Positions 54,671 to 62,137 of a DNA stretch of 64,000 nt are shown in pieces. This DNA is from Pseudomonas helmanticensis (GTDB lineage Bacteria; Pseudomonadota; Gammaproteobacteria; Pseudomonadales; Pseudomonadaceae), in NCBI RefSeq assembly GCF_900182985.1, contig NZ_FXUY01000001.1:558001-622000 (forward strand), written 5' to 3'. Position 1 is the stretch's first letter; every line of letters starts with the position of its first letter. The notes beneath the pieces are model-generated. The model was not told the origin of the DNA. It made no database searches and saw only the letters and a program-made list of their open reading frames with translations. The translations under genes and the position numbers were made by a program.

Positions 54671-55635
54671 TGCACCCGCTGGTTGCTGATTTTAGGCGGC
54701 AGGGCGATGGGCGTCAGTACCGGTTGCCCGGAGAAGAACGCGGTCAGGTTTTTCCCGACCAGCTCCACCGTACCTTGCGTGGCTTCCGGTGAAAGGCCGG
54801 CGACGTGCGGGGTGAGCAGCACATTGCCGAGCGCTTTCAGGGCATCCGGCACTTGCGGTTCGTGGTCGAATACATCGAGTGCGGCGCCGGCAATGCGGCG
54901 TTGTTCAAGGGCGGTGATCAGATCCGCCGTGGCGATCACACTGGCGCGGGCAATGTTGACGATAAACCCGTTCGGGCCGAGCGCGTCGAGCACCGGACGC
55001 GTTACCAGCGACTGCGTGCCGATCCCGCCGGGCGTGGCGACGATCAGAAAGTCCGAAGCGCGGGCCAGCTCGGTCGGCGTCGAGCAGAACGCGTAGGGCA
55101 CATCGTTGCGCAGTTGACGGTTGTGATAGCTGATCTGCATGTCGAAACCGAGGGCTGCCCGCTTGGCGATGGCCATGCCCACCGCACCCAAGCCAAGAAT
55201 CCCCAAGCGTTTTCCGGCCAGCGACGGACGCATGATTTTCGGCCATTCGCCCCGACGCACGGCAGCATCGCAACGCGGAATATCACGCACCAACGCCAGC
55301 AGCATGGCCATTGCATGGTCGGCCACCGACGAAGCGTTGACCCCGGCGCCGTTGGTCACGGTAATCCCGCGATCACTGGCCGCCTGCAGGTCGACGTGTT
55401 CGTAGCCGGCACCGATCACGGTGATGATTTTCAGCGCGGGCAGGGCAGCGATTTCGTCAGCGGTCAGGCCCAACGGGCCACGGGTCAATACCGCATCGAT
55501 GCGACTGCCGTGGCTGGCGATGGCTTGTGCACGTTCGGCCGGCGTTGGCGCGAGGATCAGGTGAAAGCCCTGATGTTCGAGAATCGGCAAATAATCGTTG
55601 ATGGTTTCAACCAGTACCAGAACGGTTGCGGGCAT
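54667..55635 (-). CDS. D-2-hydroxyacid dehydrogenase
   Basis: NAD(P)-dependent dehydrogenase of 322 aa that interconverts 2-keto acids and D-2-hydroxyacids (glyoxylate/hydroxypyruvate reductase group). Nucleotide motif LGILGLGAVGMAIAKRA, catalytic arginine in VNIARASVIA, glutamate in ALDVFDHEPQVP and histidine in LLTPHVAGLS are all present. It is convergent with tssA and unrelated to it functionally as far as the sequence shows. Confidence 0.92.
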   Translation of the reverse strand: MPATVLVLVETINDYLPILEHQGFHLILAPTPAERAQAIASHGSRIDAVLTRGPLGLTADEIAALPALKIITVIGAGYEHVDLQAASDRGITVTNGAGVNASSVADHAMAMLLALVRDIPRCDAAVRRGEWPKIMRPSLAGKRLGILGLGAVGMAIAKRAALGFDMQISYHNRQLRNDVPYAFCSTPTELARASDFLIVATPGGIGTQSLVTRPVLDALGPNGFIVNIARASVIATADLITALEQRRIAGAALDVFDHEPQVPDALKALGNVLLTPHVAGLSPEATQGTVELVGKNLTAFFSGQPVLTPIALPPKISNQRVH

Positions 55636-55806
55636 TGCGCGGCTCCTGTGATCGTCGGCGAGTTGGTCGCGAAAGTCGTTTCAGATTGCTGAATCCGCGC
55701 CGACTTGGCAATCGTTGTCATTCGCGCAGTGGTGCTTTGATTCTGGACGGCTTCGGGCAAGAAGCAAGGGTAGGCAGCACACCGGTGATCCGGTGTGCTG
55801 TCGACA

Positions 55807-56235
55807 TCATTGGGCCGCTTGGGCTTTGGCTTGTTCAGCCAAGGCAATCGGCTTGAAATCGTAGGTCGGATAGAACTCGGTGCGATAACTGCCCCACGCG
55901 GTGTTTTCCAGGGCGAGGTTCACTTCCGCCAGACGCGTGACAGGAAAGCGCACGGTAACGACTTGGCCTATACCCATCATGATGTTCCAGCTCACCACTT
56001 CGACCCCGGCCGGGGGAAACGTTTTATGGAAACCCTGTTTCGCGAGCTGAGCCTTGAGTTCACTTAACGGTCGGGTTTGATCATGTTTCAGAAACACAGT
56101 CAGCATCATTGCGTTGTCGGCAGTGGTGACGACATTGTTTGCGGGTTGGGTAGCGGCTTGCGCGCTGACCCCGGCGCAATAGACGGAAGACATCAGTAAC
56201 GTCGACATCAGCAGGTTTTTTAGTGACTTTTGCAT
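55807..56235 (-). CDS. Small exported hypothetical protein
   Basis: A 142-aa protein with a signal peptide (LLMSTLLMSSVYCAGVSAQA, cleavage after about residue 28). The mature part, about 110 residues, has MMLTVFLKHDQTRPLSELKA and a repeated aromatic end (WGSYRTEFYPTYDFKP). No known domain is recognised. It follows the DUF4822-like gene by 13 bases, both leftward, so they form a pair. Confidence 0.75.
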   Translation of the reverse strand: MQKSLKNLLMSTLLMSSVYCAGVSAQAATQPANNVVTTADNAMMLTVFLKHDQTRPLSELKAQLAKQGFHKTFPPAGVEVVSWNIMMGIGQVVTVRFPVTRLAEVNLALENTAWGSYRTEFYPTYDFKPIALAEQAKAQAAQ

Positions 56236-56248
56236 ATTGAACTCCTGT

Positions 56249-56731
56249 TTATTGCTTAATGGCGGACTTGGTTTCTATCGTTCCGGTATAGGGCGCGTGA
56301 ACGACATGAATGCGAACGAGAGGATTGTTGTCGACCATGTCGCGGGGGACTTCCCGAGAATAAGTGAATTCACGGTTGTTCAATGTTTCCAAGCGCCTGA
56401 CCCATGTTTTGGTCGGGCCGATATCCGGTACAAGAATGTGCTGCTGCTGATCGCCGGTGACAAAGAAGTAACCACCACCGCCGTTGTTGTACTTTGATTC
56501 GCCTGTATCGGTGTAAAAGAACTCGTATCGATTACGCTCGGGATCCCACGTCGATATGCCAACTACGCCGGGGTACCTGGCTTTGACGTCGGTTTCAGGG
56601 GCGCCGTCGATATAGACCTTGGTGGTCAGCCATCGCGGCGAAGAAGCCAGCTCGCGGACATCGGCGTGGGCGTTGGCGACCGGCGCAAGCAGTGCGGCCA
56701 ACAACAGTCCGGTCATCATGTTCTTTTGCAT
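56249..56731 (-). CDS. Exported DUF4822-like protein
   Basis: A 160-aa protein with a signal peptide (MTGLLLAALLAPVANAHA). The mature domain contains RWLTTKVYIDG, ARYPGVVGISTWDPERNRYE and FFYTDTGESKYNNGGGGYFF, resembling DUF4822; function is unknown. It probably shares a transcript with the next gene. No lipobox is seen. Confidence 0.72.
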   Translation of the reverse strand: MQKNMMTGLLLAALLAPVANAHADVRELASSPRWLTTKVYIDGAPETDVKARYPGVVGISTWDPERNRYEFFYTDTGESKYNNGGGGYFFVTGDQQQHILVPDIGPTKTWVRRLETLNNREFTYSREVPRDMVDNNPLVRIHVVHAPYTGTIETKSAIKQ

Positions 56732-57075
56732 GTTGTGTCCTCTTGATCACACTTTAATTATCAGTTTTCGAATTCGGGGCGATAAAAATATTGACCTGCC
56801 ATGGAATAATGTTCAATGGCTGGGTAGTCGCTTGTAACAAATGGCTGGTATTCGATTTTAAGTAATGTTTTGTTGTAAGTGTTTTTGGCTGTGTAACTTG
56901 TAGGGTTGTTCTGCAGGGTTGTTGGTTGATTCATTTATTTGTTGGCGTTTTCTGTGGTTAACGTTGCTGGCGCCATTAACTAATTACACGATGCTGTAGG
57001 ACAAGAGATGCCGTAACAAATCTCTGGTTGACGCAACCGCAGCAAGTGAAGTTGCGTCTATTTCGGGACGCTTGC
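56732..57075. other. AT-rich gap
   Basis: A 344-base gap, AT-rich compared with its surroundings (mostly T-rich at 56850-56960). It must contain the promoter of the two exported-protein genes. No hairpin, gene or recognisable repeat was found. Confidence 0.6.
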
Positions 57076-57600
57076 TTAGAACCTCACTGCAGCGCTGTCG
57101 ATTAACCGTGCGAAAGCGGCACCGAGGGTCGCGTTGTGATGGTTGATGATCACTTCGGCCGATAGCGTAGCGGTGTCCATGCAAGTGTGGGCGTCGCTGA
57201 GCAGCAGTGGTCTGAAGCCCAGATCGGCAGCGCTGCGACAGGTGCTGTCGATGCAGAACTGGCTTTTCATGCCGACCACATAGAGGTCTTCGATCTGTGC
57301 GGCTTTGAGTTGCTGCGCTAGGTCAGTGCCATGGAAAGCATTGGGGCGGGATTTGTCGAAGAGGGTGTCGATTTCAGCGTCCAGTTCAAGCGCGGGCAAC
57401 AATTGCCAGAATGGACTGCCAGCGGCAATCGGTGAGCCGTCCGGGCCGGTGTGGCGCACGGCGAAGATTGGCACTTGATTCACGCGGGCCTGAGCGACCA
57501 GACGCTGGATGTTGGCCAGAACCTGTTCGCCTCGGTAGGGCTTTTCCTGGCCATGGAACAGGCCGACCTGCATATCGATGATCAACAGTGCTGCGGGCAT
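57076..57600 (-). CDS. Isochorismatase-family cysteine hydrolase
   Basis: Cytoplasmic 174-aa hydrolase with the Asp-Lys-Cys triad of the family: LLIIDMQVGLF, FDKSRPNAFHG and VVGMKSQFCIDSTCRSAADL (Cys in the nucleophile helix). The alpha/beta/alpha fold acts on amides such as nicotinamide or N-carbamoyl compounds, but the substrate here is unknown. Start ATG 57600 has AAGGAGAACC upstream. A leader peptide with a terminator hairpin precedes it on the same strand, so transcription is probably conditional. Confidence 0.88.
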   Translation of the reverse strand: MPAALLIIDMQVGLFHGQEKPYRGEQVLANIQRLVAQARVNQVPIFAVRHTGPDGSPIAAGSPFWQLLPALELDAEIDTLFDKSRPNAFHGTDLAQQLKAAQIEDLYVVGMKSQFCIDSTCRSAADLGFRPLLLSDAHTCMDTATLSAEVIINHHNATLGAAFARLIDSAAVRF

Positions 57601-57649
57601 GGTGGTTCTCCTTGAGTGCTGCGGATGCCGCACGGACGGGAGAAACAAC

Positions 57650-57678
57650 AAGGCCCCGTCCATTGCTGGCGGGGCCTT
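57650..57678 (-). terminator. Attenuator-like terminator hairpin upstream of isochorismatase gene
   Basis: Arms AAGGCCCCG and CGGGGCCTT (9 bp) close an 11-base loop; on the leftward strand GTTGTTTCTCC follows. It sits between the leader ORF stop and the hydrolase start, 49 bases before the latter. Confidence 0.7.
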
Positions 57679-57696
57679 GGGGTTGCTGCGCTGGAG

Positions 57697-57774
57697 TTAA
57701 CTCACACAGAAACACCACGACCCGCCATTGGCGGTCGTGGTGGTACGGGTGAGGTGCAGCGCGCGAAGGTTCAT
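57697..57774 (-). CDS. Candidate leader peptide (Thr-rich, 25 codons)
   Basis: A 25-residue ORF beginning MNLRALHLTRTTTT and ending WCFCVS, with four consecutive threonine codons (five Thr in all). The hairpin 57713-57742 (10-bp stem, CACCACGACC) overlaps these Thr codons, and TGGCGGG of its downstream arm (57721-57727) can instead pair with CCCGCCA of the terminator (57667-57673). This is the 1:2 / 2:3 / 3:4 layout of translational attenuators. A ribosome site is weak. Confidence 0.6.
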   Translation of the reverse strand: MNLRALHLTRTTTTANGGSWCFCVS

Positions 57775-57806
57775 CGGCCGATCATGCGGGTGGCATCGAC
57801 GGGCTG

Positions 57807-58190
57807 TCAACCGGCGTATTGGGCGATGCCGTTGCCGAACGACCAGTTCTCTTTTTTCACTTCGACCAGATTGATGAACACGTCTTCCAGGCGCACGGAC
57901 AGGTGCGTGTTGAGATTTTGCGCGATGGTCTGGTACAGGGCTTTTTTCTGCTCCAGGGTGCGGCCTTCGTTGAGGGTGATCTGGATGATCACCAGTTGGT
58001 CGCTGCGCTGGATGCCCAGATATTGCGGGTCGAAGATGAAGTGCTCGGCATCGTGCTCATTGAGAATCTGGAAATTGTCGTGCTCCGGCACATTGATGGC
58101 GCTGCGCATGGCGGCGTAGATCTGCTCGCCGATGCGTTTGGCGAAGGTGGGGTCGGGGTGTTTTTTGATTTCGACGCGGACGAGCGGCAT
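57807..58190 (-). CDS. Tautomerase-superfamily protein
   Basis: A 127-aa protein beginning MPLVRVEIKKHPDP; after removal of Met the N-terminal proline would be the catalytic base, as in 4-oxalocrotonate tautomerase and malonate-semialdehyde decarboxylase relatives. QKKALYQTIAQNLNTHL and RLEDVFINLVEVKKENWSFG fit the second half of the fold. Start ATG 58190 is preceded by GGAG. It lies upstream of the leader peptide, same strand. Substrate unknown. Confidence 0.85.
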   Translation of the reverse strand: MPLVRVEIKKHPDPTFAKRIGEQIYAAMRSAINVPEHDNFQILNEHDAEHFIFDPQYLGIQRSDQLVIIQITLNEGRTLEQKKALYQTIAQNLNTHLSVRLEDVFINLVEVKKENWSFGNGIAQYAG

Positions 58191-58548
58191 GAGTAATGAC
58201 TCCATGGGGCAGGGGACTGGTATCACGCTAGATCATGTGCGCGAAATTGAAAGCTTATGCCCCTCGTTACCCAACCCTGAATCCTGAACCCCTGTAGGAG
58301 CTGTCGAGTGCAACGAGGCTGCGATCTTTTGATCCTGACCCTGAAGATCAAAAGATCGCAGCGTGCCGCAGCTCCTACAGGGATGCCGGATTTTGCCTAC
58401 GAACTTGAAAGATCCATCTGCTATCCGGCAGGCGATGAATGCGAAATCATCAGGGCACAAGGCAGCTTGGGCGAGTCGCGGGTGTTTTTTTCAAGTTCTG
58501 AACAGGTGTTCGACAACCATCAAATCGATGACCCAGAGAGGAATCAGC
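58191..58548. other. Gap containing an imperfect REP
   Basis: A 358-base gap between divergent genes, carrying promoters for both and the REP listed next. Nothing else is seen. Confidence 0.6.
58291..58383. repeat. REP palindrome with one altered arm
   Basis: Outer ends CCCTGTAGGAGCTG and CAGCTCCTACAGGG pair, as does the inner GATCTTTTGATC / GATCAAAAGATC, but the middle of the left arm has GTCGAGTGCAACGAGG where other copies read GCCGAAGG. It is a degenerate or expanded copy. Confidence 0.8.
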
Positions 58549-58719
58549 ATGAACACATTTGACCGCAAGGCCATGATGGAACAATCAGATCGCGAGCACG
58601 ATGAATGGGTCGAAAAAATGCGTATCCAGGGCAAAGGCGATATGTACCCCATCTGGGGGATGCTGGCTTTCGGCATCTTTTGCATGTCATTGGGATTCAT
58701 ATTGGCTCGATCGATCTGA
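58549..58719 (+). CDS. Small single-span membrane protein
   Basis: A 56-aa protein: charged N-terminal half (MEQSDREHDEWVEKM) and a membrane helix (PIWGMLAFGIFCMSLGFIL) near the C-terminus. The ATG at 58549 has AGAGGA eight bases upstream, which supports translation. Function is unknown; it resembles small inner-membrane regulators in layout only. Confidence 0.65.
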   Translation: MNTFDRKAMMEQSDREHDEWVEKMRIQGKGDMYPIWGMLAFGIFCMSLGFILARSI

Positions 58720-58973
58720 TCCGGTTATTCCGCTCAGGTTCGACGCTGGAGGCTGTCGGAAAACGACATTGTACGTATCCGTAGCCGACAGCCATTTTCC
58801 CGAAAACGACACCCCGTTGATCTGCACCGCATAACCATTCCTCAGCTAAGTCTTTGCTTCTGAACATTTATCACGGAGAATCGCGCCCCTGTTTCGGCCG
58901 GAGCATGTCTGTCGGTTTTTTCCGACGCGTCCTGACCGAGTGGCAAGTGACCGGAATGCGGAGATCCGACCGG

Positions 58974-60254
58974 ATGAATGATCAGGCCAATAGCGTCGAA
59001 GAGCGCTTTGATGCAGCAGCACCCGCTGAACTTTCGAGCTGGAATCGCCAGGACACCACCTGGATGTTGGGACTGTTTGGGACGGCCATCGGCGCCGGCA
59101 CCCTGTTTCTGCCAATCAATGCCGGGCTCGGTGGCTTCTGGCCGCTGGTGATCCTGACGCTGCTGGCGTTCCCGATGACGTTCTACGCGCACCGTGGCCT
59201 GACCCGCTTTGTGCTGTCCGGTCGCGAAGGCGCCGACATCACTGAAGTGGTCGAGCAGCATTTCGGCATCAAGGCCGGTGCGTTGATCACCTTGCTGTAC
59301 TTCTTCGCGATCTTCCCGATCCTGCTGATCTACAGCGTCGGCCTGACTAACACGGTCGCCAGTTTCCTCGAACATCAACTGCACATCACGCCGCCACCGC
59401 GCGCGCTGCTGTCGTTCGTGCTGATCCTCGGTTTGCTGGCGGTGGTGCGTTGCGGCGAGCAGGCAATCGTCAAGGCGATGAGCCTGATGGTCTATCCATT
59501 CATCGTCGCGCTGCTGTTCCTCGCGGTGTACCTGATTCCGCACTGGAACGGCGGCATTCTCACCACCGTTTCGCAGGTGCCCGCGCCGTCCGCGCTGCTG
59601 CACACGCTGTGGCTGGCGATTCCGGTGATGGTGTTCTCGTTCAACCACTCGCCGATCATCTCGGCGTTTGCAGTGGATCAGAAGCGTCGTTATGGCGTGA
59701 ATGCCGATGAGCGCAGCTCGCAGATCCTGTTGCGCGCCCATGCACTGATGGTGCTGATGGTGATGTTCTTCGTGTTCAGTTGCGTACTGACCCTGTCACC
59801 CGCGCAATTGGCTGAAGCGAAAGATCAGAATCTGTCGATCCTGTCTTACCTGGCCAACCACTTCAACAATCCGACCATCGAATTTGCCGCTCCGCTGATT
59901 GCGTTCGTGGCGATTTCCAAGTCGTTCCTCGGTCACTACATCGGTGCCAGCGAAGGCCTCAAAGGCCTGATCATCAAGAGCGGCAAGCGTCCGAGCGCCA
60001 AGGCACTGGATCGCATCGTTGCAGCGTTGATGCTGGTGGTCTGCTGGATTATCGCGACCCTGAACCCAAGCATTCTCGGCATGATCGAAACCGTCGGTGG
60101 CCCGGTCATCGCAGCGATCCTGTTCCTGATGCCGATGTACGCGATTCGCAAGATTCCGGCGATGGCGCGTTATCGTGGCCAGGCGTCGAACGTTTTCGTC
60201 GCGGCGGTTGGCCTGGTGGCGATTTCGGCGCTGGTTTACAAGCTGGCCGTTTAA
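58974..60254 (+). CDS. HAAAP/SdaC-type amino-acid (serine/threonine) transporter
   Basis: Inner-membrane proton-coupled amino-acid transporter, 426 aa with about 11 hydrophobic segments. SSWNRQDTTWMLGLFGTAIG with AGTLFLPINAG is the N-terminal signature of the SdaC/TdcC serine-threonine group; FSFNHSPIISAFA and ISKSFLGHYIGASEGLKG occur later. Start ATG 58974 (MNDQANSVEERFD) was chosen because it precedes the first conserved segment and has GGAG about ten bases upstream; the longer frame starts in unrelated sequence. It ends before a REP fragment and a strong terminator. Confidence 0.9.
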   Translation: MNDQANSVEERFDAAAPAELSSWNRQDTTWMLGLFGTAIGAGTLFLPINAGLGGFWPLVILTLLAFPMTFYAHRGLTRFVLSGREGADITEVVEQHFGIKAGALITLLYFFAIFPILLIYSVGLTNTVASFLEHQLHITPPPRALLSFVLILGLLAVVRCGEQAIVKAMSLMVYPFIVALLFLAVYLIPHWNGGILTTVSQVPAPSALLHTLWLAIPVMVFSFNHSPIISAFAVDQKRRYGVNADERSSQILLRAHALMVLMVMFFVFSCVLTLSPAQLAEAKDQNLSILSYLANHFNNPTIEFAAPLIAFVAISKSFLGHYIGASEGLKGLIIKSGKRPSAKALDRIVAALMLVVCWIIATLNPSILGMIETVGGPVIAAILFLMPMYAIRKIPAMARYRGQASNVFVAAVGLVAISALVYKLAV

Positions 60255-60326
60255 AGACCAATAGATCGCATAGCTCCGTGCGGGAGCCGCCGCAGGCTGC
60301 GATCTTTGGCTTTTAAGCTACAGTAC

Positions 60327-60362
60327 GCCGCTACGCATCCCTGATGCGTAGCGGCTTTTTTT
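60327..60362 (+). terminator. Strong rho-independent terminator
   Basis: Perfect 13-bp stem (GCCGCTACGCATC and complement, loop CCT) followed by seven T residues. It ends the transporter transcript and lies immediately before the SulP start. Confidence 0.92.
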
Positions 60363-60379
60363 CGTCTGGAGACAGTGGA

Positions 60380-62032
60380 TTGTCGAGCGCCCCGCCAACT
60401 GTGGAACAACCCAATCGCTGGCAGGACGTCCTCGCGGGCCTGTCGATCGCCGGCCTGTTGCTGCCTGAAGCCGTGGCGTACTCGACCATCGCCGCACTGG
60501 CGCCTCAGGCCGGGGTCATCGCCTTGTTTGCCGGGTTGCTGTGTTACGGGCTGTTCGGCACCAGTCGCTTCGCCATTGTGTCGGCGACGTCATCGTCAGC
60601 GGCGGTGCTCGCGGCAGCCACGGCGACCTTGGCCAATGGTGATCCGCAACTGCGCTCGACGCTGGCGGTCGGGCTGGTGCTGGTCACCGGCGCGTTGTTT
60701 CTGCTGGCCGGGATCTTTCGCCTCGGCAGCGTCACCTCGTTTATCGCCAAACCGGTCTTGCGCGGGTTTGCCTTCGGTCTGGCGCTGACGATCATTCTCA
60801 AGCAAGTTGCCAGTGTGGTCGGGGTGCATCTGACCGACGCCAATCTGGTGCGCTTCGCTCCGCAACTGCTGGAGCAATTGCCACAGTGGAACTGGCCGGC
60901 AGCGGCTGTCGCTGCCGTGGCGCTGGTGTTGCTCGGCGTGTTTGCGCGATTCCCGCGAGTGCCCGGCGGATTGCTGGTGGTGGTGATCGGCATCCTCGCC
61001 GGGCAATGGCTTCACTTGCCGGCGTATGGCGTGAAGTTGATCGGGGTGATCGATCTGAGCCTGGAGGTGCCGAATTTACCGGCCTTGCCGTTCGCCGACT
61101 GGCTGCGGTTAGGGGAGGTGGGGTTTGCGCTGGTGATGATTCTGTACGCGGAGTCCTACGGCTCGATCAGTTCGTATGCACTCAAGCATGGCGACCGTGT
61201 GACCTCGAACCGCGACTTGCTGGCACTCGGTGCGGCGAATCTGCTGTCCGGGTTGTTCCATGGCATGCCGGCGGGAGCGGGGTATTCGGCAACCTCGGCG
61301 AATGAGGCCGCGGGGGCTACTTCACGGATGGCTGGCGCGGTGGCGGCGCTGGTGGTGCTGGCCATCGTGCTGACCGTTTTGCCATGGATCGCGCTGACGC
61401 CGGAGCCAATCCTCGCCGCTATTGTCATGCATGCGTTGGGGCGGGGTTTGAGTTTGCAGCCGCTGTGGCGTTATTTCGTCTGGCGCCGGGATCGGGTGCT
61501 GGTGATTTGTGCGGTGGCGGCGGTGTTGGTGCTTGGCGTGCTGGACGGCTTGCTGGTAGCGGTGGCGATCAGTGTCTTGTTGATGCTCAAACAGATGTCG
61601 GCGGCGGACATCCAGGTGTTGGGGCGGATCGACGGCGGGCACGATTTTGTCGATATGCAGCGCCATCCCATTGCGCAGACGGAACCCGGCATTTTGATCA
61701 TTCGGCCGGGCGAGGCGTTGTTCTTTGCCAACGTCGAACGGATTCTGGGGGCGGCGTTGCGCTTGGTGCGGCATTCGCAGGTACCGGTGCACACGGTGAT
61801 TCTCAGTCTGGAAGAAACGCCGGATCTGGATGGCACCAGCATTGAGGCGTTGCAGGAGTTTTTCCTGCGGGTGCATCTGGACGGCAAACGATTGATTCTG
61901 GCGCGGCTCAAGCACGAGGCGCTGAGCGCGTTGGCGGAACTGCCAGAGGTGCCGGCCAATGATGTGATCCTCAGTGGCCTGAGCGTCGACGGTGCTGTCC
62001 AGCAAGCCCTCAACCTCAACCCGATACTGTAG
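60380..62032 (+). CDS. SulP family anion transporter with STAS domain
   Basis: Inner-membrane sulfate/bicarbonate-type permease, 550 aa. The transport domain is evident from WQDVLAGLSIAGLLLPEAVA and IVSATSSSAAVLAAATATLA, with the LFHGMPAGAGYSATSANEAAGA signature. The C-terminal STAS domain (about residues 435-550) has ILSLEETPDLDGTSIEALQE. The TTG at 60380 has CTGGAG upstream; an earlier in-frame ATG at 60344 lies inside the terminator stem and would add twelve unconserved residues. Confidence 0.88.
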   Translation: MSSAPPTVEQPNRWQDVLAGLSIAGLLLPEAVAYSTIAALAPQAGVIALFAGLLCYGLFGTSRFAIVSATSSSAAVLAAATATLANGDPQLRSTLAVGLVLVTGALFLLAGIFRLGSVTSFIAKPVLRGFAFGLALTIILKQVASVVGVHLTDANLVRFAPQLLEQLPQWNWPAAAVAAVALVLLGVFARFPRVPGGLLVVVIGILAGQWLHLPAYGVKLIGVIDLSLEVPNLPALPFADWLRLGEVGFALVMILYAESYGSISSYALKHGDRVTSNRDLLALGAANLLSGLFHGMPAGAGYSATSANEAAGATSRMAGAVAALVVLAIVLTVLPWIALTPEPILAAIVMHALGRGLSLQPLWRYFVWRRDRVLVICAVAAVLVLGVLDGLLVAVAISVLLMLKQMSAADIQVLGRIDGGHDFVDMQRHPIAQTEPGILIIRPGEALFFANVERILGAALRLVRHSQVPVHTVILSLEETPDLDGTSIEALQEFFLRVHLDGKRLILARLKHEALSALAELPEVPANDVILSGLSVDGAVQQALNLNPIL

Positions 62033-62084
62033 GAGCTGCCGGGCCGAAGGTATGTGAACACAGGTCCCCGTGTTTTTCAGGGAT

Positions 62085-62122
62085 AAAAAAACGCCGCACA
62101 TCTCTCGATGGGCGGCGTTTTT
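62085..62122. terminator. Bidirectional terminator between sulP and acnB
   Basis: Stem AACGCCGC / GCGGCGTT with an A-run on the left and a T-run on the right, extended to about 13 pairs by A-T pairing. It serves convergent genes from both sides. Confidence 0.85.
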
Positions 62123-62137
62123 CATTGCGTTGCAGCG

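Noticed and set aside
60344..60379. Earlier ATG for the SulP protein
   Set aside because: It falls in the stem of the preceding terminator and adds twelve residues not expected in the family; the TTG at 60380 has a good ribosome site.
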